The position numbers and the translations under genes are program-made. The notes under the pieces are model-generated. The model had not been told where the DNA came from. It saw only the letters and a program-made list of their open reading frames with translations, and did no database searches. Source: Tillus elongatus (lineage: Eukaryota > Arthropoda > Insecta > Coleoptera > Cleridae). From it: a stretch of DNA of 64,000 nucleotides. Of this stretch, positions 46,427 through 58,935 are shown piece after piece; positions within the stretch are counted from its first letter, which is position 1; each line of letters begins with the position of its first letter. The DNA lies in contig OZ023265.1 of NCBI GenBank assembly GCA_964006375.1, forward strand, positions 119,002,444 to 119,066,443, given 5' to 3'.

Positions 46427-48732
46427 TATCAAATAATTGACTGAACAATACTTGATCCTTAGACGCAGTCATGACAGGGTGTTTTTTGTTGTGGTTGAAA
46501 GGTGTTTGAGTTGATCAATGAGATAACTGATGATAGCATTGCTGATATCTTAAAAATCAATTAGCATGTCAAACAAACATACTTTGCAAACAGTGAGAAA
46601 AAAAAAACACTAAATTGGTCTCTCTCACCTTGAGAATGTACCAACGGCTGAGATGATAAGCCCAATATTAAGCTTCTATGAACTAAGAAATAGAAACTCT
46701 ATGACCATAGATGTCATAGGAGTGTGTTCTTTCGTGAAATCGCATTTTCAGACTCTCTTTACTAACCAGGGCAGGAATGTTAATTTGGCGAGTTCTCTAT
46801 TTGATGTTAATAGATGAGCCGCTAAACATTGAAGAGCTTGCCGCTGCTTTGGGGTCTCTAAATAAAAATAAGGCTCTTAAAATTGATGGTTTGACACCAG
46901 AATTTTATTTCCATTTTTGAGATAAAATAAAGTATAGGTTTATCGAAATGGTTATTGAGGCAATTAGTGAAAAAATATGTAACCACGTACTGCAAGATCA
47001 TCCGTTATCTTTTTATTGTTCAAAAAAGATGACCCATTACGTTTAAAAACTTCCGACCTATCGTAACGACGGATTATAAGATCATTTCGAAGTCAATTTC
47101 TGTGAGAATTTCCAAAGTAATAAATACTCTAGTTCCGGGGGATCAAAGAGACTGTGTTCCAGGAAGATCAATTTATGACTCTTTACACCTATTTCGTGAC
47201 ATGATTACTTATGTAAACAAGCAAAATAACATTGAAGGTAATAACTGTCTACAAGTGTAGGCGCAGGCGATATAAGTGTTTTTTCAACTCAAAAGCGGGG
47301 CTTTGTCAGTCTAGTAGAGGCTTTTGAAACCTATTCGGTAAATTCTGGAGCAATTTTAAATAGAGATAAGTGTAAAGATTTTTGTCTCGGACATTTAAAA
47401 GGCACAACTGAAACACCGATGAGTATCTCATGAACTTCATCCAGCATTAATATTCTAGGTCTAGCTTTTAAAAATGATACCAATGTAATCCACGATGGTA
47501 TTTTAGATTTAACCTTTCCCAAAGTCAGCAATTCAGCAACAAAATGGAAAAATGTTTTCCCATACCTTTTTTTGGAGGAAACGGTTATAGTAGTTAACCA
47601 ACTTATAGCTCCCACTCTATGGTATTCATTTCAGGTATTACCAATACCACAAAACTTTCTTAAAAGCGTCCAAAAATTTCTAATTAAATTATATTGGGTC
47701 GGAAGAAAGCACTGGGTCACAGAACACCCTCTTTTCTTTCGTATATCACATGGTGGTTTAGGTTTGGTTAGTCTTGAATGTAAAGTTGTTTCGTTTACTG
47801 TTTGCTTGTAAGTTATTGTACTGCATAGAACAACCTAAGTGGTTAGTAATGACGCAATATTTTTGTCGACCTCTCGAAATTGTGGCCCTACCTTCACGAA
47901 GCATTCTCCATATAGAGATATTCACCTCCCCTTTTTTTTTACCAAGTCATGGCACTTCTTGACATTATAGAATTACTGCTACAAATTAGTTTAGATCATG
48001 TAAAATTGACAACTTGCCCTCGATTGACTGTAGACTTGTAAATTTAACTCAGTTAACAATTTTTAACTTATGGTTTAGTTTAGGCTTGTGCAAAATATTC
48101 CAGCCAAGAGACGACGACAACTGCGTAGACTTTCAGCATCTAAATATATCAGGTTACAGTCCATATCTTAAGTGTAATGTACGGATAAATTTTTAACAGC
48201 TAAAAGATATATTAACTTCTGCTTCAAAAATTAAAACGATATAAGTAACAATTACTTGGCTTCCATCACATTAAAATTTGTTGACCCACGAGGACAAATT
48301 AGGTATATTTTAGCGGATTCAAGAGGAGGCGTACTCAAAGAAATAACTCTCAAACATTATCAGATTGGAGCTCCTTTAAAGGGAGGTTGGTCTGATAATC
48401 CAGTTTACTGGAGAAGCTTTATAGAACACCCAACAGTTTCCCATCAACATTCAAAAGCTTTCCATCTAGCAAAGAACCGCTTAGGTAGGAAACAGATTCA
48501 AATTTGTGTCCTCGGTGCCAAATAATAGGAATGTCTTGGCATCTCTTTGTTCACTGTTCCAAAACAGAGGAGATATGGAATTTTATAAGGGGTATTTTTC
48601 TTGATTTCTTAAATAGATCCTTATATGCGGTAAACATTTATGCTGGACTGTCATGTGACTTGGGGCCAACAAGTAAAATTTACAATTTTTTAATGAACCT
48701 AGCCAAGTCTATAATATACAATGCGTTAATGG

Positions 48733-49336
<604 letters not shown>

Positions 49337-49761
49337 TATTTTAGAGACTTTATTAGATCAAAGGGTTTTCAAAACAAAAAACAAAATTAAAATGTATTCA
49401 TGACTGTATATCCATTTTTTCAAAATATGTCAAAATTAAAATATAATTTTTTTATTCATTTGTCAGGTCAAGGTGACCACGCTGTCATAATGTTTAAATA
49501 ATTTGACACTTGTAATAAGTGGTAAAGGACTCTCATACCTGAGAGGTTTGTTTAAGTTACTGCATTTATTGACCTATTGGTACCCATCTTGTGTTCCTTG
49601 CACCGAGCAAGTCTTGCCCTCGGGTACGTGCCCGAAACATAGAGGGAAATAAAGGTTATGTTCATTTTTACGTCTGGGATGCATTAAACTAATAATAATG
49701 GTGATCAGGTTTTGAGCTGTCTTATAAATTGGGTTTGCCTAAAGTATATAACGAGAAAAGT

Positions 49762-50273
<512 letters not shown>

Positions 50274-50296
<23 letters not shown>

Positions 50297-50799
50297 AAAT
50301 ACACACATTTGAACAAGTCACTAAAAAATAAGGAAGAAGTTCTCTATAGGCATTGAAAGGTTAGTTGTTTATAGCTTGCATGTTTTTTAAAATTTATCAC
50401 CTATAAAACCTCGTTCGTCAAATCAAATTAGGCATCGGTATATAAGAAGTCTGGACGCAGCAAGTGCGTTATGGTAGTGACTTTTCATAGAAATGATCTG
50501 GCCCCTAATATTTTTTTAAAACTTTTACTTGTTGAATTTCTTCTAAGGGAGTTGGCTAAAAATACACACATTTGAACAAGTCACTAAAAAAATAAGGAAG
50601 AAGTTCTCTATATGCATTGAAAGGTTAGTTGTTTATAGCTTGCATGTTTTTTAAAATTTATCACCTATAAAACCTCGTTCGTCAAATCAAATTAGGCATC
50701 GGTATATAAGAAGTCTGGACGCAGCAAGTGCGGTATGGTAGTGACTTTTCATAGAAATGATCTGGCCCCTAATATGTTTTTATAACTTTTACTTGTAAC
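50274..50799 (+). repeat. 263-bp direct tandem duplication
   Basis: ACACACATTTGAACAAGTCAC at 50301 recurs at 50564 (263-bp period); the two units are almost identical, each spanning a repeat X right end, ~130 bp of unique sequence and the next repeat X left end (GTCTGGACGCAGCAAGTGCG). Recent duplication. Confidence 0.85.
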
Positions 50800-51021
50800 G
50801 TAGAAATCTAATTTTTAAAGTATAGTTTACTTATGATATCATAAATCTTCCTACCAAATTTGGTTACCATACATTTTTTCTTTTTCGAGATAAAAATTTT
50901 TCTCGAAAGAAAACTCAAAATTTTCCCGGAAAACCTGGTCCGCTTTTTTTGGTCAACGAACTTATCCAAGCCAGTTACAAAAGGAATGCACATACCAAAT
51001 TTTATCAAAATCGGTTTGTTG

Positions 51022-51111
<90 letters not shown>

Positions 51112-51131
51112 TTCCAAGAAAATTCACAAAA
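50715..51131 (+). repeat. Repeat X copy 9, short form lacking most of the right end
   Basis: CTGGACGCAGCAAGTGCGG, CTACCAAATTTGG, TTTTCCCGGAAAACC, (TA)n 51023-51105, then only AATTTTTTCCAAGAAAATTCAC. Confidence 0.7.
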
Positions 51132-51589
51132 ATGAATCTATGTATGTCCACGTTTAAACAAAATATGAGTAAATAAACATTTACTTTCAAAGACAAATAA
51201 TATACCTTAAAATAATTTTAAATATGTTTGCGCTGCCACCATTTGCTAACACAAGTTGAAAAAACTACGAGAATAATCCGACAATTTAAGGAGTGTGTCA
51301 TTAGATTTTAATGTACTTTTCTATTTAATTTGTAAAAACAACTTTTCCGAACTGGTACCTTTTCTTACAAGAGGGTATATAAACTAAAATAATTCTTGGG
51401 TTATACAAATGTTTTGAATATACTTTCTTACTGCATAATCGATACGTTTGTTTAAAAATTTATTAAAACTATTTAAGAAATTTCTTATTTAATTCCTCAC
51501 TGTTTTGGTTTCATCCATCATAAAGTTTGCATGTTCAACTGTTCCGCCATATTTTTAGTGATCTGTCGGGTGGTCTGCAGCTGGACGGG

Positions 51590-52260
51590 TTCCCAATTAT
51601 TGTTGCTTAAACTATTTAACCGGTTTTTATCATGGAAACGTGTCACTTTCACAACCTTCTTTGTTGACATCTCCATTTGAATACACTTCGAAATTGTCTT
51701 ATGTGTTCGTTGCGTATGAGATCTTTTGCGGAGGTCGTGGTAAGTTGCTCAGTTGAATTAGAGAATTATTGTCCGGTTCTTCCTTTCATGTAAACATTGG
51801 TGACGTTTTATCTCCATCTCGGCTCGTTAGGATTAGTGTGCCTTACGGGTATGTTTTTGGCCCTTTACTATTGTTACTGTGCACATTTGATTTCTTCCAA
51901 GTTTGTTATATTCGCTGGTGACCTTGAAATTTATAATACCTCTGCAAATTCGCCAATGACTCAGTATAATATTAATGCGTTTTTGTCATGTCCACAGATA
52001 TAGTTGCTTCTACTAAATATAAATAAATGTTATATTCTTTGTTTGGGGTATTTTATTCCCCGCTCGCCTTACACAATTAAGGGTTGTTTATTGCCGGAAG
52101 TCTCCAAGACTTCTGAATTTATTAGAGGAATAATATAGACTTACTCTTAAGCTATAGATTCGTAGATAATCTTTTCTGCGTTGGTATTAGTAGCCTATTT
52201 TGTAACGTATTTTTATATAATGGCCGTATCTTTATATTACTCAATAATTGGACAGAGTCG
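51590..52260 (+). pseudogene. LINE reverse-transcriptase remnant
   Basis: Plus-strand frames give GVPYGYVFGPLLLLL (motif B, usually GVPQGSVLGPLLF; ~51840), FAGDLEIYN (motif C FADD with D to G; ~51911), NINAFLS and LLNINKC (the NP.K box), then GVFYSPLALHN/PYTIKGC. Badly decayed jockey/CR1-type. Confidence 0.6.
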
Positions 52261-52768
52261 CCAAACTGATAAGAGTTTTCTACTATTCACTAAATAATGG
52301 TCCTGCACGCAGATCACTAATTTTTATTTGTGTCAGATTGTAAAACTCAATGTTTAATTATTTGGCCTGTTTCCTGGGTTACATTCGTTTGTGTAAAAAA
52401 ACATTGATAAGACCCAGTATGGAAAAAATATAGTCAGATATATAACAAACAAAATAACTTGTATTCTTTATCCTATTTTCTATTATTTACAATTAACACA
52501 ATGTCCCCATAGATAGACCTGCATCATTAAGGATAACTCGAGTGCCCTGTTCAAAACTATAGACAATTTCTAGCCCCCATATAAGCTCAATCCCCTCGGT
52601 ATCTGATACCTAAGATGAGTAAATATTTCCCTCCGAGGGAGCGTTAAAGTCTTTTAGGCCATCATAATAATAAAGTTTATTGTTGAAGATCAGTCGGCCC
52701 AAGGCGACAAATGCAGATTTGGGTGTGCTACCCAGCACGCCACTGGAGGATGACAAGCGTTTTCTGTT

Positions 52769-53408
<640 letters not shown>

Positions 53409-54155
53409 CTTTTTAAATCTTAGTTAGGTGGCCTGCTACGCGTACACTCCTTAGCATGCTCTTGCAAGCGTCAAATACAGGTTGTACTGGGATTGGACCG
53501 TGTTCACAGTCCAACGATTTGCACACAAGAGATAAGATTCAATAATAGTGGATAAGTACTGCAAACAAGTGACGCTGATTAATATGACTATCCCAAAACC
53601 AAGTATTTAGGAGACAATGTGCAACGAGAACATTAAGTGCAGCGGCATCAAGATGCAGGCAAAAAAAAAACAGGGTAGAGTAGATAGTTCTGGAGTGATT
53701 CTAATAGCACAGTCGTCAATTGGTGTGGTTCTTAAAAGTCTTCTAGATAACAATAAGAGACCGGGCTGCGGAGTAAACCTTTATAAAGTTATGTAGAAAT
53801 TGGCAGTTCTCGCAACTGCACACATTACCCGAAGATTTATATGAATTGAGGAAGTATCGCGTGGTCGCTCAGGGCGTGATAACTTGGAAAGTGTCCCATC
53901 TAAACTCAATGTCTTTGGTATCTATGATACCTGGGATGAGTGAATCTTTCGTTTTAATTAGGTGAGAAAGATTTTCAGGGAAAATTGATTATAGCAGTAA
54001 TAATAACATTTACAATAATAGTGTTTATTGTGTTAAGACGTCATAATAAAAAATACTTGTAAGTATTACTTATTTTGATAATCAACATTTCATTCCCCAA
54101 TTTATGTTAAGGGTTGCTACCCAAAATATATATCAGATAACATCTGTTAACATAC
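53409..54155. other. No gene recognised
   Basis: AT-rich. GGTATCTATGATACC (53916) resembles GGTATCTGATACC at 52598 with similar flanks (GATGAGT), a weak dispersed repeat. Confidence 0.35.
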
Positions 54156-54351
54156 CACATTTGAGCAGTGTAAATCCCATCATCAACCAAGACATGTTTT
54201 CCTTCAGCGCATCAGACAAAGCGGATAACATTGGTATTCTTTGCGATGCGGTCGGGCATTGAGAAAATGATGACGCAAATGTGTAGTGAAATGGTTCAAT
54301 AAAAGCACACGACGCTAAGGGCACGCCTAGTTCATATTTATGTTTAAATAA
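54156..54351 (-). CDS. Possible internal exon, unidentified
   Basis: Minus strand: polypyrimidine acceptor TTTCTTATGTGTTGCAG before 54351 and donor AAATGTG/GTATGT at 54156/54155. The open frame between them encodes FKHKYELGVPLASCAFIEP, FASSFSQCPTASQRIPML and DALKENMSWLMMGF, with non-repetitive composition. Phase-0 acceptor. I recognise no family; it could equally be a fragment of an unrecognised element. The case rests on splice signals and composition only. Confidence 0.3.
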
Positions 54352-55178
54352 CTGCAACACATAAGAAACGTTCAATTTTCTGGATGACTGCGTTGTGAAC
54401 ACAGCCTACTGAGACTGTTGAAACAAAACTGGGTAAATCGCGTGCAGAGTTATGATGTGTTTCTGCTAAACTTAAAGCAAATGTTCGTAAAGGGTGTGTA
54501 ACAATCCAAGAACATTCTAAATATAAGATATATTTAGCAAGTTGTATTGAATGTGTGCGCTAATGTTATTTTGTGACGCAGACCAGGCGTATTTGCGTAA
54601 AAGCTCAAAGCAATTCGCTTAATTGGGAGCATACTAATTGTCTAAAATTACTTTGTTCGCATTAAGGAAAACCACATTCTTTTATAAGCTCGAGCGAGTA
54701 AACTCACTAGCGTGTTTTTGCAAAGCAGCAACGGAAAAAAAAAAACAATATTAAATTCTGATCTTGAATGTATGTTCTTTTAAGAGAACTTTTCACTAGA
54801 GCATTTAAGTTTTCAATCTTGTTTATGTGTGTATGTGTCCAAATGCAAGGATGGCAACGGAATGATCCTCCACTAGACATAGAATTTAATCTTGTTTATG
54901 AAAGAATTATTCATTTATGGAACATTTTTTAGAGTAGACATCTAGCAATTTCATTAAGTATGAAAATGAGACAACTCATCGACGGGCAAGTTATTGAATT
55001 TTAATCAGTAATGTTCATTCTAAGCTGCACTAAAAATGAGAACAGTTTATTGGTTAGAAGTTTAATGCCGTTTTCCAAAATTAAAATGTAAATGTCCTGC
55101 GAAAAAAGTTTTGATTGTAAGTATAATTTCGGTGAAGTAGGTCGGTCATTTTGAGAATCTCACATTTCCCTTGGTCCT

Positions 55179-55179
<1 letters not shown>

Positions 55180-55269
<90 letters not shown>
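55180..55269. repeat. (TA)n at PLE 3' edge
   Basis: Directly abuts the PLE terminal repeat beginning at ~55270. Confidence 0.9.
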
Positions 55270-55270
<1 letters not shown>

Positions 55271-55311
55271 TCTATTTGCTTGCTGTACTCTTTGTGATTC
55301 TTTATTGGTTT

Positions 55312-55356
55312 ACGTGGACTCCAGTTTCGAACCGTCCCGGTTCATCATCAGCACGC
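55312..55356 (-). ncRNA. Hammerhead ribozyme motif, all core residues intact
   Basis: Minus strand: stem I CGTG / CACG, core CTGATGA (55345-55351), one unpaired T, stem II GAACC-GGGAC-GGTTC (five pairs), GAAAC (55324-55328), loop TGGA, GTC (55317-55319). This is the best PLE-type hammerhead in the window, lying just 3' of the endonuclease coding end, where PLE hammerheads are known to occur. Confidence 0.8.
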
Positions 55357-55394
55357 TACTGACTGTGATCGCCCCTGTGTGGTCTTCGTCTGAG

Positions 55395-55870
55395 ATTCTA
55401 CGTGGCGCCTGCGCGTTGAGCTTCTCCTGGTCGATTTACTGTTCTCTGGTTGGTTGTGCCTTTGGACTGTGTCGTGTGTATCGGTCTCCTGTCTTGATCA
55501 TTGTGGTTTGATAATTTGTCTATTTGTATGGCCTTTATTAAGTTTTGTTTAAATGTTTGTACTTCAATTTGTTCTGGCATTAACTGTTTCTTATTGTTTA
55601 TTTGTTGAATGTAGTATTGTTCCCAGATTTCCATTTTTTGTGGTTTTTAATATGTTTCATTAGTTGTAATTGGGTGATGTCTGGTTTTTGGTGTTTTGTG
55701 TTATGAATGTGTGTAGCTACGTTTGATTTGTTGCTAGGTATGTGGATATTATCTAATGCTGTTATATGTTCCTTGAATCTTGTTTCTATTGACTTTTTTG
55801 TCATTCCTATATATTTTTTATTGCATGTGTTGCATTCTATTTGATATATTCCGTTTAATTCATGTGGGTT
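55395..55870 (-). pseudogene. PLE GIY-YIG endonuclease domain (two frames)
   Basis: Minus strand: ELNGIYQIECNTCNKKYIG, MTKKSIETRFKEHITALDN, NVATHIHNTKHQKPDITQL, then a frameshift to MEIWEQYYIQQINNKKQL and QIEVQTFKQNL. GIY, YIG, the CxxC pair, R of ETRFKEH and the IWE-like glutamate are all present, so the fold and active site are recognisable. The upstream RT is absent and one frameshift near 55620 breaks the frame. A T-poor, A/C-rich coding strand distinguishes it from neighbours. Confidence 0.8.
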
Positions 55871-55977
55871 TCGTTCTTGTTTTTTTATTTATTTTGTTTA
55901 TTATTGGTTTTGTAGCTCATTTTTAAGTCATATTGTTTGAGTGTTTGTGTTATTTTTTGATGTGGTGGTTATAAGTA

Positions 55978-56022
55978 GCGTGCTGATGATGCACCGGGAC
56001 GGTTGGAAACTGCAGTCCACGT
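55978..56022 (+). ncRNA. Hammerhead ribozyme motif, inverted copy
   Basis: Plus strand: CGTG / CACG stem I, CTGATGA (55983-55989), stem II GCACC-GGGAC-GGTTG (only three inner pairs), GAAAC, TGCA loop, GTC (56015-56017). Stem II is weakened relative to the minus-strand partner. Confidence 0.65.
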
Positions 56023-56100
56023 AAACCAATAAAGAATCACAAAGAGTTCAGCTAGCAAATAGAGTGTTTATTTAAAAGTAATTACAATGTAGTGCAACAT

Positions 56101-56335
<235 letters not shown>

Positions 56336-56394
56336 TATATAGTTCTCTGCAAAACACCCGTATTAATGCCTGTATATTATTTACCTTATCAATT

Positions 56395-56560
56395 TTAAAT
56401 CTTAACCCTTTGTTTCCTGTCAAACAGGTAACTAGTTAACAGTTTTAAAGCACTGGACTTTATGCCATATCTTTTGGGCTTGTTTAAAATAATTTGATGA
56501 TTCACAGTGTCATAGGCTTTAGCTAGATCTACCTAAGAAGCCTGCAAAAATAATAAGGCT
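56395..56560 (-). pseudogene. LINE reverse-transcriptase fragment (motif A)
   Basis: Minus strand: VDLAKAYDTVNHQIILNK (motif A), RYGIKSSALKLLTSYLFDRKQRV. This is the RT region around the first catalytic Asp of a jockey-type LINE, about 50 codons with no internal stop. Nothing else of the element is present. Confidence 0.7.
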
Positions 56561-57779
56561 CAACAGTTAATTTTAATGTTTATAGCTGAAAAGACTAAGG
56601 AATTTAGAGAATATGACAACATTTTGCAGGCATTTTTTTCTGCTAATAGTTTGGACAGTTATCAAAACTTTCGTTGGGCCACTTTTTCGAAAACAAAATT
56701 CAAGTTTTCTTTTATTAAACCTTTGTATTTCGGAGACTAAAACAGGTACTTGAGGAAAATATGATATACACACTGCTCGTGTAGACAGTATTTCACCAAC
56801 CAAGCAAAAGCTTATACGTTAATAGAACATCAACAATTAGCATCTAAAATAAAACAATTTGAATAAAAAGAAAACGTTATCTCAACATGTTTGCTGCGTT
56901 AGTGCTTTTGTTAAATTAAAGTACACCTATCAAGTCAAACAGCCGTCGAAAAGCATCAGCTCATGCACCTTTTAAAAAGAGAGAATTCATCTCCGAAATT
57001 TACAAGTAAGATCACTTCTTTGCACCTACAAGAGCTGATGAGAAACGAAGTTAAAGGCCATTTCATAAATTCAATAAAATTTGGAAGGCAAGTTAGCTTA
57101 AGCAACAATAAATTCATATGTTTGTCTGGAAAGTTTCGAATGAGGCCGTCTTATCCCAACGTAAAGACATTGGGAGTGACAAAATATCGCTTTGCAAATT
57201 CAGTTTTCATTACAGTGGGTCGTGTCGGAGGTCACATATCAATGCTAATACTGGTGAATACATTTGTACTGTAAAAGCAGAATGTGAGTTGAAACATACG
57301 AGGGTTTTCTTAAATTAATTTTACCTTTGCTTAAATTTACCTAACAGTAAGAATGTCTACGTTTTGGGTTGTTCTTGAATAGTTGGTCTACAATGGGGCC
57401 TGATAGCTTTGTGAATCTAATTCTAAATACACTAGTGTCTATAATATTCTGAGTTAACGCTACAACATTAAAGTTAATAGAAAACACAGACTATGTAGAG
57501 CACAGATAAAAGTACACTCTTGTCAAACTCGATTTATACGTCATATCTTATTTCAGGTGATGTGTAAACAGAAAGCTTTTTTAATAGGTTTATTCATGGT
57601 GACGTAGCTGCATGCTGCCTGCCTGCTGGTGTGTAGGTACTCAGTTGCTTTCATTGTAGACTTTTCCACATATTTGGTAATTTACAACCAACGCGCTTTA
57701 GAACGAAAGTGAAAAAGCTACTATACAATGAAGATTCCTGATTTTGTGTTTCAGAACTCCCTTTCATTTGTAGGTCATT

Positions 57780-58935
57780 TACATCTGTGTCTCATGGTTA
57801 TGCAAGGGCGAAAGACACAGATTAGGTGTGTCACTCTGATTCTAAATCCAAAAAGTCATTTCTTATGTGATTTGGCAACAAAGATAGCAGAGAATTTCTG
57901 AACTTTAGAGTGGTGCTGAACCATGAGCAGCTCGCGTTTACCAACAGGAGCAAAATTTTAGGTATTGCTTTCTCTGAACATTTTAACCATCTTATACGGA
58001 AGGCCTATTGTAGTTTAACGTTGATATATCACAGCAGGGATATACTGACCGAGAGGACGAGGTGGATTGTGTATGAAACACTAACTCTGTCACTCTTTAA
58101 TTACTGTAATTTTATTTACGGACCTTCCCTAACTCATCTTGACTGTGACAGAAGGTCCAGAAGAGTTCCTTTTGTCTTGTGTATGGTATTAGAAAATATG
58201 AGCCTGTGACTTACAGGATCATTGCTGATGGCTCCCTGTCTATGGAAAGAGAAGGGTTCACCGCTCGGGAGTTTTTATACACAGTATTCTCACAGATTGT
58301 ACAGCTCCTGATTCCTTGAGAGCGAAGTTTAGGACCCATTTCCAGGTTCATTCTAGGCTGACAAGATTTAATAGCAGATTTGCCATCACCGTTGGGCATT
58401 GTTTGAAATGTACTTCTTATATCAATCTGTCTCTTTGTATAATGGGTTGCCAAGTACTTTCAGGTGTCTGAATATCAAGAAATTGGATATAAATTGAAAA
58501 TCTTGCCCTACAGACAAGCAGATAATCAATTAGACTGAGCGTTTTCTTTATTTTTTTCGCTTTTCTCCATATATGTGTGTACTGTGTGTGTACTTCTTTA
58601 ACATTCTTTCATCTTCTTACCTACCATTGTGGCGTTTACGCGTACATGGGAGTGTGGATAAAGAAAACTTTGTTAACATAAGTTCTTTTATTAGAGGAAT
58701 AGAGGAATTTCTAATTTTTTTTATATGTGGTATAGTGCAGCTATCTTAGGTAAAATGTAATTGTCACAAGGGTTTACTTGTGTGTTTTTTCTTCTGCAAA
58801 CTTCGTGCCGCTTAGCGGGTGAGTATAAATAGCCATGCTAGTCTTCATCACTGGGTGGTATGTATGCTTGTGAAATATTTGATATCGTCATCCTTGTTTT
58901 CTTTGTAATAAAGTCAATTATTATTATTATTTTAA
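57780..58935 (+). pseudogene. LINE 3' end: RT C-terminal region and 3' UTR
   Basis: LNPKKSFLM (NP.K box, ~57845), SKILGIAFSEHFNHLIRKAYCSL, TERTRWIVYETLTLSLFNYCNFIYGP (57910-58209), with later frameshifted GFTARSFYTQYSH and FNSRFAITVG segments: the post-RT region of jockey/CR1-type LINEs. A probable 3' end follows with AATAAA and a TTATTATTATTATT tail at 58917-58933. 5'-truncated and decayed. Confidence 0.65.

Larger units (their letters stand above)
55270..56073 (-). mobile_element. Penelope-like element fragment with inverted hammerhead repeats
   Basis: A ~95-bp sequence (TCTATTTGCT...TTATTGGTTTACGTGGACT...CATCATCAGCACGCTACT, 55270-55362) recurs inverted at 55974-56073. Between them lies the endonuclease end of a PLE on the minus strand. 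Inverted, partly duplicated ends are characteristic of PLEs. Both terminal copies encode hammerheads, 55312-55356 (minus) and 55978-56022 (plus). Confidence 0.78.

Noticed and set aside
49540..49660. CCCTCGGGTACGTGCCCGAAACATAG as a possible hammerhead
   Set aside because: Has a stem and GAAAC but no CUGANGA core or NUH triplet in the right place.
56963..57318. Two overlapping plus-strand ORFs of 103 and 66 codons
   Set aside because: No domain, no splice support, and both frames open over the same bases; chance cannot be excluded.
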